From positions 4,216,001 to 4,280,000 of the forward strand of contig NZ_CP045178.1 in NCBI RefSeq assembly GCF_009296025.1: a stretch of DNA of 64,000 bases, read 5' to 3'. Under the pieces are notes generated by a model. That model worked only from the letters and a program-made list of their open reading frames with translations. It made no database searches and was not told the DNA's origin. Of this stretch, positions 1 through 6,631 are shown one piece after another (within the stretch, counting starts at the first letter, position 1; each line of letters starts with the position of its first letter). This stretch comes from Streptomyces tsukubensis (GTDB taxonomy: Bacteria > Actinomycetota > Actinomycetes > Streptomycetales > Streptomycetaceae). A program made the translations under genes and the position numbers.

Positions 1-1416
1 GTGCCGGTGAAGGTCGCGGCCCCCGCTGGCCATCGTGGACCACTTGCCATCGGTGCCCTTGACCATGTTGGCGAGGGTGAAGTGCAGGTGGAAATGGGGA
101 TCGCCGTACGGGGCACCATCGACGGGGCGGGCGGCGCGGTGCACCATCATCCAGCCGGAGAACCCGCTCGTCTTCACGGTCTCGGCCTCGTCGCCGTCGC
201 CGTGACGGCCGCGCATGGCGTACGCCGTCCAGCGCTCCAGAGCACCGATGGACTCGCGGCCGGCGGCCGTGTAGATGCCCTCGACCTGGGCGGCGATCTC
301 CTCGGGCGCGTACGCGAGAAACGCGGACTTCGACTTCGACAAGTCCAGCGTGACGTCCGCGCCACGGTTACCGACCTGCACGCGGCCTTCGAGGAGGGCG
401 GCCTTGATCTCCTCGGCGTCCCACACGTCCTCGGGCGTGAGCCCTGCCGCCTTGGCCATCGCGACGGCTTCGCGGACATCCATCGGCAGGTCGCGAAGAC
501 GGCGTGCACCTTCACCTTCGGTCTGGGCGTACCGGCGTTTCATGGACACGGCGTCGAACAGGTCAGCGGGCTGCTGGCCGGTCTCGGTGGCGCGGGCCTC
601 GACCGCGCGCAGGAGTGCGCGGGCGTCCAGGTGGCCGCCCGCCTCGGCGGCGATGGCCTTCTCAACCGTGTCCTCGCCGTACAGGTCGACGGCGTTGATG
701 CCGACGGCGTCGGCGAGCTTCAGCACCGTGGAAATGGGGACGCGGTGCGACTCTCCGAACCGCTTGAGCTGGCTCTCCATCCGGCGAAAGGCGTCCTGCT
801 TACGCTTGGAGTCCAGCAGGGAGACGGGGTTCACGCTGCGTTCGGCGGCGGCGCGGCGGATGGCGCGGGCCAGCGGGGCGGCGGGGAGCTTGGCGGCCGG
901 CGCGATGGCCAGCTTCGGGTCCACGAGGGTCTGCCCGGCCCGGGGGTCTTCCCCGAGCATGAGGCGCCGGGCGGCCGGGAATTGCTCGGGGGCGAGGGTG
1001 CTGCCGGGCGTGATGTCGAACTCGGTGAGCCCGCCGCCGATCCAGACCAGGGGCCGTTCGCTGGCGTCCAGGTGGTAGTCCACCTGTCCGTCGGCGGCAC
1101 GTGGGGGAAGGGCCTGTTCGCCGTAGAGGTCGCGGGCGTCGAGCCCGGCTGCGGCGGCGACTTCGACGGCGTCGAACCCGGTGAACCGCGCAGCACCCTT
1201 GCTGCGGAGGAGTCCGCGGGCGCGGAAGAAGGCGCGCTTGGCCTCGCGGTTCGCGAGCAGAGAGGCGACGGGGGCACCGGCGGCTTCGGCCTTCGCCTCG
1301 ATGGCGGCAATAAGGGGAGCGGCGTCGACCGCTACGGACCTCCCGCATCCGTGGCCACCGGTAAGGCGGTACTCAACCTGCTCGTCGGAGGGGCCGATCA
1401 TGGTCACCCATCCCAT
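1..1416 (-). CDS. MobF (TrwC-type) relaxase, N-terminal part, cut by window edge
   Basis: The minus strand is open from the ATG at 1416 to the window edge, giving 472 codons without a stop. The protein starts MGWVTMIGPSDEQVEYRL, with Tyr16 in the position expected for the nicking tyrosine. The metal-binding triad HFHLH is at residues 441-445, after the block GADVTLDLSKSKSAF (351-365), as in TrwC relaxases. Family members nick one strand at oriT and stay bound to the 5' end for conjugative transfer. The tyrosine-to-HUH distance (about 425 residues) is much longer than the usual 130 or so, because of extra helical segments near residues 60-110 and 190-340. The helicase part, if present, lies outside the window. 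ATG 1411 is out of frame and ATG 1401 is an in-frame alternative start. Confidence 0.85.
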   Translation of the reverse strand, partial: MGWVTMIGPSDEQVEYRLTGGHGCGRSVAVDAAPLIAAIEAKAEAAGAPVASLLANREAKRAFFRARGLLRSKGAARFTGFDAVEVAAAAGLDARDLYGEQALPPRAADGQVDYHLDASERPLVWIGGGLTEFDITPGSTLAPEQFPAARRLMLGEDPRAGQTLVDPKLAIAPAAKLPAAPLARAIRRAAAERSVNPVSLLDSKRKQDAFRRMESQLKRFGESHRVPISTVLKLADAVGINAVDLYGEDTVEKAIAAEAGGHLDARALLRAVEARATETGQQPADLFDAVSMKRRYAQTEGEGARRLRDLPMDVREAVAMAKAAGLTPEDVWDAEEIKAALLEGRVQVGNRGADVTLDLSKSKSAFLAYAPEEIAAQVEGIYTAAGRESIGALERWTAYAMRGRHGDGDEAETVKTSGFSGWMMVHRAARPVDGAPYGDPHFHLHFTLANMVKGTDGKWSTMASGGRDLHRH

Positions 1417-1470
1417 CGGCCCGCTCACCCCCCGCTCTCATCCGGTCAGTTTCGGTCGTCTTGGCTGATT

Positions 1471-1493
1471 GTATCGTCACGAAGTGACGATAC
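1471..1493. repeat. Perfect inverted repeat upstream of relaxase
   Basis: GTATCGTCAC, a 3-base spacer and GTGACGATAC form a perfect 10-bp dyad 55 bp before the relaxase start. It suits a dimeric repressor operator or an oriT arm. The cognate protein cannot be named from the sequence. Confidence 0.7.
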
Positions 1494-1617
1494 CTTGGTC
1501 CTCTAAATTCAAGATCATGCTCAACGAGGGGAAACCTCGGGCACTCGGAGCTGTCCTGTGAAGGTGAACCTTGCGGATTGCAGCTTCACCTTGCGGATGG
1601 GCCTGCGGATGGACGAG

Positions 1618-1710
1618 CTACCTTGCGGGCACCTGCGGTACCGAGCGTGGACGGCGGCCGGACGAGTTGTCGTGCGCAGAGTAGGTGTCAGTGACGCGCA
1701 GGGTTTTGCC
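1618..1710 (+). repeat. Iteron-like arm A, inverted copy of arm B
   Basis: The segment contains CTACCTTGCGG followed by two related motifs, GTGCGCAGAGT and GACGCGCAGGGTT, about two helical turns apart. It resembles the reverse complement of 2375-2447 with small gaps, so the pair flanks the crystallin-like gene in inverted orientation. Confidence 0.55.
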
Positions 1711-1772
1711 GGCCACCCAGCGAACCTTTGGGGGCCGCGCCAGCACGGCCCCCAAAGGCGGGGCGTTGGTGT

Positions 1773-2174
1773 TCAGCTGGTGGTGTCCTTGGCGACTCGG
1801 ACGCTGCTGACCTTGCCGGTCAGCTGGGCCATGGCCCCGTGGCCGTTCGCGCGTACGCCGGGAACGATCTCCTGGCCGATCGGGACCTGGTATCCCGCGT
1901 CGACGTTGATACGACGTGTCGGGTCCATAGGGAACGGGTCGGTCAGCTTGTAAGAGGCCCACGACTCGTCTTCGGAGCCGGTGGCGCTGTTGTAGATGGT
2001 GATGGTGTAGCCGGGCTGTGGGTTCTTCACGCTGAAGGAATAGGTGTCGTCGTTGGGCAGCGAGTTGTTCCTGAAGTCGTGGAGGCCGGGTGTCAGAGTG
2101 AACTCGCCCTTGTAGTCCATCTCCCCTTTCTTCCCGTAGAACTCGATGACGGGCGTCGTTTCGATGTTGGGCAT
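1773..2174 (-). CDS. Small beta/gamma-crystallin-like protein
   Basis: The protein has 133 residues. ATG 2174 is chosen because GAGGGAG lies about 10 bases upstream; the open frame extends further without a ribosome site. The N-terminal half reads VIEFYGKKGEMDYKGEF, then an NDDTYSFSV strand and a YTITIYNSATG segment. This spacing is typical of beta/gamma-crystallin domains (aromatic-x4-aromatic-x-Gly, then ND-x-x-SS). No signal peptide is visible. Actinobacterial relatives include calcium-binding proteins and small toxin-like proteins, but no function follows from that. The gene stands alone between two inverted iteron-like arms and may be cargo of the element. Its fold assignment rests on motif reading only. 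Confidence 0.6.
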   Translation of the reverse strand: MPNIETTPVIEFYGKKGEMDYKGEFTLTPGLHDFRNNSLPNDDTYSFSVKNPQPGYTITIYNSATGSEDESWASYKLTDPFPMDPTRRINVDAGYQVPIGQEIVPGVRANGHGAMAQLTGKVSSVRVAKDTTS

Positions 2175-2374
2175 GGTGTCGCTCTCCCTCATGTCGGCGG
2201 TGGTCGTGCCGGCGGCTCCGGCTGAACAGATCAAGATCACATCGACGCTAGCAGCGGACGCGGCGTGGCGGCTGTGGTTCCCGTTCTGCACCGCCTCAAA
2301 GGCTGAAAGTGCTCTACAGCCTCCGCTGCGACCCACACCTGCCTACTGACACGGACTCTTCGTTTCCGCTGCCA

Positions 2375-2447
2375 TAACCCTGCGCATCCCACTGACATCA
2401 ACCCTGCGCACGACACGAGTCGCCGTCCGTCGAATCCGCAAGGTAGG
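2375..2447 (-). repeat. Iteron-like arm B, inverted copy of arm A
   Basis: Read on the minus strand it contains CTACCTTGCGGATTCG and then TGCGCAGGGTT twice, about 22 bases apart. It matches arm A (1618-1710, plus strand), most closely over the last 45 bases. Confidence 0.55.
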
Positions 2448-2703
2448 TCTTCGCAATCTCGGCGGGCGTCGTGAAGACACACGCTTCGTCCCGCTGGTCA
2501 CCCGCGGCCGACGCCGCAACCTCCAGCCGCACCAGACAGGAGCGGCCTGGTGGCTCCTGCGAATCAGGCTCCTGGAGGAGGATCTCCGGTTGGACTGTTA
2601 CCTCTGTGCGAGGTGCGCGGACTGCGGCGCGGTACGCGCCGAGGCGATATGACGATCGGATGTCGACGCGGTACCTGTAGGCCGCTGAGTCGTTGGCCCG
2701 CAT
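2398..2703 (-). CDS. Possible small hypothetical protein
   Basis: An open frame of 101 codons starts at ATG 2703. The product (MRANDSAAYRYRVDIR...) has mixed polar composition unlike the Arg/Pro-rich shadow frames around it, but no domain was recognised and no clear ribosome site precedes the start. Its last 17 codons lie in repeat arm B, which weakens the case. The stretch 2704-2943 upstream shows no convincing gene. Confidence 0.25.
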   Translation of the reverse strand: MRANDSAAYRYRVDIRSSYRLGAYRAAVRAPRTEVTVQPEILLQEPDSQEPPGRSCLVRLEVAASAAGDQRDEACVFTTPAEIAKTYLADSTDGDSCRAQG

Positions 2704-2943
2704 ATGGAGCACACCCCGCCCTCGGCGCCTCCCCGCCAGTTCGCTGAGTTGTCGGGCCCGTACTGGATGGCCCGGGACTCCCCGGCGTAGGAGCCCGGAC
2801 GTCAGACTTCGCCACCGCAACTGAGCGATCGGCCGGCAGGCGGAGCGGGCCCCCGATCGGCGGACGGCTCGTAGTCTCTGATCCGTCGCCCTGGCGCCGG
2901 GTCGAGCGGTCTTGGTTGGGCCCTGCCCGGCCCTCCAGCGCCT

Positions 2944-2997
2944 GGCGACATGACGAAGGTCCCCCTCCGGATGGAGGGGGACCTTCGTCATGTCGCC
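2944..2997. terminator. 25-bp perfect hairpin, probable terminator
   Basis: Arms 2944-2968 and 2973-2997 are perfect reverse complements with a GGAT loop. The hairpin follows the stop of the 58-residue zinc-ribbon gene (3019) and probably ends the 3849-to-3019 operon. It lacks a long T tract, as is common in Streptomyces. Confidence 0.75.
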
Positions 2998-3018
2998 GGA
3001 TGGCCTTGTGGCCGACGG

Positions 3019-3195
3019 TTATGTGTTCCGGGGCCATTCGCCGAACGGCACCGGTGCCTGACCGTGCGCTTCGCGTACGGCCTCGTCCGTACCGCATGTG
3101 GTGCAGATGAGGACTTCGCGGTCGGTGGTCAGCCGAGAACGTGCGGGGCGTTCACCGAGCGGGCCGCCGCAGCGCGGACAGCGGGTGTCGGGCAC
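3019..3195 (-). CDS. 58-residue zinc-ribbon protein
   Basis: GTG 3195 begins three bases after the stop of the HTH gene upstream, so translation is probably coupled. The protein has two Cys pairs, CPRCGGP near residue 6 and CTTCGTDEA near residue 32, spaced as in a treble-clef or ribbon zinc site. Its ending PVPFGEWPRNT resembles small proteins common in actinobacterial phages and plasmids. It may help DNA binding by its neighbour, but no specific role can be assigned. The gene is shorter than most ORF cut-offs and easily missed. Confidence 0.75.
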   Translation of the reverse strand: MPDTRCPRCGGPLGERPARSRLTTDREVLICTTCGTDEAVREAHGQAPVPFGEWPRNT

Positions 3196-3198
3196 GGG

Positions 3199-3849
3199 TC
3201 ACTCCTCGGGGTGCTCGCGTGCGGACTTGAGGATCAGATTCCAGGTCGGGCGGGAGTAGGTCTTCTCTGTCTGGCCCTGGAGCTGCGGGATCAGTTCGGC
3301 GTTCTTCGCGCCGGGGTTCGCCGCGATGGCCTGCCGGGCGAGAGTCAGCCGCTCGTCTCCCTGGTAGGGGTAGGCCAGGCCCTTGCGACCCGCGGTGCGT
3401 CCGCCGGCGTGCCCGCGACCCTTGCGGTCCGCGAGGTACTGCCACAGCCGCCACCGCTTCCACTTCGGGCGGTCCCTCGTCGGGAGCTTGTCCCAGTCGT
3501 CGGGGGCGGGCCACCCCTCGGGCGGGTTCTTGACGTAATGGGAGATGGTGGCGGAGTCGGCGAACCCGCAAACCTTCGCGGCTTCGGCCGGGCCGACCAT
3601 CTCTTCGGGGTCACCGTCGAGCTTCGGCGGGTTGGAGGTGTTCGCGGCGGCGCGCTGCCGCTGAAGCTCGTGGTGCCACGTCGCCCATTCGTCGCCGTCC
3701 CAGTGCATGACGCCGTCAACGGTCTTGGCAGGCGGGTGCCCGTTGTTCTCCCGGTCGCTCCATAGGTTCTGAAGCGTGGGCTCGCTGATGCCGTGGACCC
3801 TGCGCAGGTCCGCGCGTGAGTAGAGCGTGCGGCTGGTCTTGCGGGGCAC
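3199..3849 (-). CDS. Protein with two helix-turn-helix (excisionase/MerR-like) domains
   Basis: The protein has 216 residues and a GTG start preceded by CAGGAGG. Residues 9-58 (LYSRADLRRVHGISEPTLQN...) and 84-140 (MVGPAEAAKVCGFADSATISHY...) each look like a MerR/excisionase-type winged helix: an HTH followed by an aromatic wing ending in W-x-x-W-H or R-L-W-Q-Y. Proteins of this shape in integrative elements act as excisionases, replication accessory factors or repressors. It is first in a two-gene unit with the zinc-ribbon gene. It is a candidate binder of the iteron-like arms at 1618-1710 and 2375-2447, by proximity only. Confidence 0.7.
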   Translation of the reverse strand: MPRKTSRTLYSRADLRRVHGISEPTLQNLWSDRENNGHPPAKTVDGVMHWDGDEWATWHHELQRQRAAANTSNPPKLDGDPEEMVGPAEAAKVCGFADSATISHYVKNPPEGWPAPDDWDKLPTRDRPKWKRWRLWQYLADRKGRGHAGGRTAGRKGLAYPYQGDERLTLARQAIAANPGAKNAELIPQLQGQTEKTYSRPTWNLILKSAREHPEE

Positions 3850-3892
3850 GGTCGCCTCCTGTTCTTGGTCGGGTTGTGGCCGCTGGGCGCGG

Positions 3893-4171
3893 TCACAGAA
3901 TGTCGTCTGGCTCCGGGGCCGGCGTCCACGTACGGCTGCCTGCCGGTTCCAGCCGGGTGAGGGTGGCTATGTCTGCCAGGGGGACGGCGGCGGCCCAGTC
4001 GGCGCGGCCGGGGTGGTCGACGGGCAGGTTGAGTACGAGGTGCCGGCCGGTCGGGGGGAAGTCCTCGACGATGACGAAGTTGTCGCCGGGGTCGGCGCCG
4101 ATGCTGTTACCCCTGGTGAGCTGGGCGATGTCGCCGGGCTGGGGACAGTCGGGGTGTCGGTCACATAGCAT
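3893..4171 (-). CDS. Conserved-looking hypothetical protein, 92 residues
   Basis: ATG 4171 is preceded by the start-associated decamer CTCTCACCAG and AAAGA. The N-terminus has Cys and His residues (MLCDRHPDCPQPGDIAQL), then FVIVEDFPPTGRHLVLNLPVDHPGRADW and a polar C-terminus. No family was recognised. It is expressed from a divergent copy of the element's cassette promoter (4313-4336). Confidence 0.65.
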   Translation of the reverse strand: MLCDRHPDCPQPGDIAQLTRGNSIGADPGDNFVIVEDFPPTGRHLVLNLPVDHPGRADWAAAVPLADIATLTRLEPAGSRTWTPAPEPDDIL

Positions 4172-4198
4172 GGTGTGGTCTTTCTGGTGAGAGACACC

Positions 4199-4336
4199 GA
4201 CGGCCAGCGCCTTGTTGCCCTTGTGCGCTGGCCGTCATCTGTTGTCTGGGGTGCGTCGCGCCCAAGGGGCGCGCGGCCGGTCGGAGGTTGCCCGCTCCGC
4301 TGACGGCGGAGTAATTAAACCACCTTTGGAATGAGC
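4199..4336 (-). promoter_or_regulatory. Variant expression cassette upstream of the 3893-4171 gene
   Basis: On the minus strand a TTAATT -10 lies at 4313-4318 and GGT precedes it as in the other cassettes, but no TTGNCN -35 is found at the expected place. Two hairpins follow: 4282-4299 with GGGCAA in its loop, and 4199-4236 with 12-bp perfect arms and the loop motif AGGGCAA. The decamer CTCTCACCAG (4184-4193) comes next. It is the most divergent member of the set. Confidence 0.55.
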
Positions 4337-4368
4337 GGGCGGGGCCCTGGCTCGGACGACGGTGGTCA

Positions 4369-4977
4369 TCAGAAGAGGGCTTCCTGATCTGCGGGCCGTC
4401 GGCTCTGGGCTCGCGGTGGCCGGGGCACATGGAGCTCGTAACGGGGGCGCTCTGCGTACGGCGGGCGGTGGGCTTCGCGGTGGTGCCGGCGCCAAGCCAC
4501 AACGGGCGCGCCCTGCTCCACCCATCCCGCCGGATACCGGGCGATGAACTGAGCCCAGCGGCTCCGGCTCCGCGGCACTGCCCAGCGGTCCTCAACCGTG
4601 TTGATCGGCGGCAGCGTCCTCCAGCCGGGGAACGCATGGTCGTGCGCGTCCTCCACCGCGTCGTTGTCGCCGTCCCCGAACCCGCCGCCGGAGTACACGG
4701 GCCCTTCCCACCCGCAGGCGAGACACCCGGCGCGGAACTCCTGCTTCTCCCCCCGGCGGCCGGTCGGCCGGCTGCGGGAGAGCAGGGTCGGGGCGTGGTG
4801 TGCGGGCGGGTCCAGCTCGTGGCCGAGGTCGCTGTACGCCCCGCCGGGGTGTCCGGGCTGGATGTGCCACGCCTGCGCCGCGGTCTCGGGCCGGTGGCGG
4901 GTCCGCGCGTTGCGCACTCGCCAGTAGTACGTCTGCCGCGCCCGTGCCCCGCTCGGCTCGGCGACGGTGGCCGTCAC
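4369..4977 (-). CDS. Hypothetical protein with CxxC-W-x-GP motif
   Basis: The protein has 202 residues. The GTG start at 4977 overlaps the stop of the gene upstream (GTGA), so the two are coupled. The central part reads CLACGWEGPVYSGGGFGDGDND, followed by conserved-looking H and W residues (AHDHAFPGWRTLPP). The CxxCxWxGP motif recurs in the protein at 5907-6557, so the two may be distant paralogs with a half zinc finger. The C-terminus is Arg/Pro-rich. Function unknown. Confidence 0.65.
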   Translation of the reverse strand: MTATVAEPSGARARQTYYWRVRNARTRHRPETAAQAWHIQPGHPGGAYSDLGHELDPPAHHAPTLLSRSRPTGRRGEKQEFRAGCLACGWEGPVYSGGGFGDGDNDAVEDAHDHAFPGWRTLPPINTVEDRWAVPRSRSRWAQFIARYPAGWVEQGAPVVAWRRHHREAHRPPYAERPRYELHVPRPPRAQSRRPADQEALF

Positions 4978-5372
4978 GGTGTCCTGCTTCCGGCGGCGAG
5001 CACTTCGCGGAGTGGGTCCGCGAGCACGGCCTGTTCGTCAGGGGCATCGAGGAATCGCGGCCCGTACGCGCGGCGCACGGCGCGGCGGGCGTCCTGGTGG
5101 CGGTCCAGCTCCGGGTAGTACGGCGATCGGTCGAGCACGTCATAGCCGTGCTGGGTGAGCACGTCAGCGATGAGTGACCGGACATGTACGGGGTCGAGGG
5201 TGGAGAGGTCGGCTTCTCCGGGAGCCGCGAGGAGTACGCGGATCAACTCGGTCGCGCTGAGCCGGGGGTGGAGGGGAACGCTGAGTCGGTGGACGCCGTC
5301 CCGGCTGGGTGTGGCGGCTCCTCGGCGGCTCGGCGTCCTGGTGGTGCTGCGGTCTTCTGTCGTCTCGTCCAT
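4974..5372 (-). CDS. Hypothetical protein, 132 residues
   Basis: ATG 5372 follows AAGG. After a charged N-terminus the protein reads LHPRLSATELIRVLLAAPGEADLSTLDPVHVRSLIADVLTQHGY and looks mainly helical, with no recognised motif. Its stop overlaps the start of the CxxC protein downstream. It belongs to the run of small minus-strand genes of the element. Confidence 0.6.
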   Translation of the reverse strand: MDETTEDRSTTRTPSRRGAATPSRDGVHRLSVPLHPRLSATELIRVLLAAPGEADLSTLDPVHVRSLIADVLTQHGYDVLDRSPYYPELDRHQDARRAVRRAYGPRFLDAPDEQAVLADPLREVLAAGSRTP

Positions 5373-5417
5373 CGTGATGGCCTTCGGTGACTGGGGATGC
5401 TGGCGGGGCGTCCGGGG

Positions 5418-5845
5418 TCAGAACAGGGCGTGTTCGGCGCGGGCGGCTGCGGTGCGGAACGCGCGGGCGGCGTCGGCAGCGGTACGTCCGGGCTCGGCGC
5501 TCCACAGGTCGACGGCCTCGCGGTGCAGGGCCTTGGCGGCGGCCGGGTCCTCGGCGTTGACGGGGTGACCGGTGAGGGTTTCCGCGAGGAGGGCGAACGA
5601 CTGGTCGCGGGCGCGGTCGATGCGGTCCCAGTCGTACGTCCGGCCGGCGGCTCCCCGCCCGTGGCCGGCGGCGACTTGGAGGGCGCCGGGGGCCAGCACG
5701 GCAAGGTGGCGGTGCGGCCGGGACCGTCGAACAGGCGCGGGCCCTGGTGGATGCCGACGTGTTCGATGTGGCGGGCGGCCCATTCCAGGATCGCGGCGGG
5801 GGTGTCCGCGATGACGATGCTCTCGGGGGTGTGGCGGGTCGGCAC
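5418..5845 (-). pseudogene. Frameshifted paralog of the 16967-17431 protein
   Basis: From GTG 5845 (AAGGACA upstream) the frame encodes MPTRHTPESIVIADTPAAILEWAARHIEHVG..., very like the start of the 154-residue protein at 16967-17431. Near 5700 the similarity and the good coding composition move to the -1 frame (...LAVLAPGALQVAAG... to ALF at 5418). A one-base deletion, a sequencing error or a -1 ribosomal frameshift would explain this. No classic slippery heptamer with a following structure is evident, so a simple mutation or base-call error is most likely. Confidence 0.65.
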
Positions 5846-5906
5846 GGTGCTGTCCTTCGGGAGGGACGGGGACGGCGGCGCGCTGCCGCCGCCCCCGGTC
5901 GGGCTG

Positions 5907-6557
5907 CTAGTGGTAGGCGGGGATCAGTCGGCGGACCTTGTCCTCTCCGATGCACCCGCCCTTGTGGCGGCGTGCGCTGGGCGGCTCTCCGTTACGGCCG
6001 CGCAGATGTGACCAGAACTTCGGCCCTTGCCAGTCGCACAATTCACAGCTGAGGAACCAGTGGTTATCGCTGCCAGGGAACCCGGTGAGGACTGCCCGCC
6101 AGTGGTGGGCCGCGAGTCCCGCGAACGCGATCTCGGCGCCCTCGGTGTTGCGGTCGTTGACAGGCATCCGCGGGTGCAGGAGGGGCACCGGCCCGACCAG
6201 CGGCGTGGGGGCGTCGGCGAGGACCTGTTCCAGAGGGACCGCGCCGATCCGACCGGCGGCGTACTCCTCGGCGAGATGGGCGGCGGCCATGTCGGTGCCG
6301 TGGGTTCCCTTGGGCGGGCGGCGGAGGTTGTATTCGCCTGCGGTGGTGAGAACGAGCCAGTCACGGTGCCACCGGCAGGCGCGGCCGATGACCTGGTCTT
6401 CGCCGATGATCACGGGGTACCGGCACTGGATGTCGGGGGTGCCGACGCGGTATGTCGGGACGGTGATGCCGCCGACGGTCGCGGGGACGATGAGCCTGCC
6501 CGCTTCGGCGTCGGGGACGGTGATGGTCGCGGGTCGTTCGAGGAGTTGCGTGGTCAT
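5907..6557 (-). CDS. Hypothetical protein with C-terminal CxxC-W-x-GP motif
   Basis: The protein has 216 residues; the ATG is preceded by a GC-rich hairpin and by CTCTCACCAG with AGGG. The N-terminal half is beta-rich (PATVGGITVPTYRVGTPD) and the C-terminal part carries CELCDWQGPKFWSHLRG and a later Cys in HKGGCIGED. The first Cys pair matches the motif in the 4369-4977 protein. Family and function are unknown. Confidence 0.65.
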   Translation of the reverse strand: MTTQLLERPATITVPDAEAGRLIVPATVGGITVPTYRVGTPDIQCRYPVIIGEDQVIGRACRWHRDWLVLTTAGEYNLRRPPKGTHGTDMAAAHLAEEYAAGRIGAVPLEQVLADAPTPLVGPVPLLHPRMPVNDRNTEGAEIAFAGLAAHHWRAVLTGFPGSDNHWFLSCELCDWQGPKFWSHLRGRNGEPPSARRHKGGCIGEDKVRRLIPAYH

Positions 6558-6631
6558 GGTGGTGCCCTGTTCTGGTGAGAGAGGGGCCCGCCCCCGGCGC
6601 GCTCGGCCGCCGGGGGCGGGCGGGGGTGTGG

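Larger units (their letters stand above)
1417..1772. other. Non-coding region upstream of relaxase, candidate oriT
   Basis: This 356-bp gap between the relaxase start and the crystallin-like gene holds a 23-bp inverted repeat (1471-1493) and an array of direct repeats around ACCTTGCGGAT at 1568-1578, 1588-1598, 1602-1610 (shortened), 1620-1629 and 1631-1639 (degenerate). MobF origins of transfer usually lie next to the relaxase gene and combine inverted repeats with accessory-protein sites, so this is the best oriT candidate in the window. No nic consensus was identified. Confidence 0.4.

Noticed and set aside
1..1506. 501-codon plus-strand frame at the left edge
   Set aside because: It is the antisense shadow of the relaxase gene; its composition (Gly/Val/Arg/His-rich, no motif) is typical of a complementary frame.
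5680..5720. Programmed -1 frameshift site
   Set aside because: No X-XXY-YYZ slippery heptamer at the frame change and no obvious stimulatory structure; mutation or base error is simpler.
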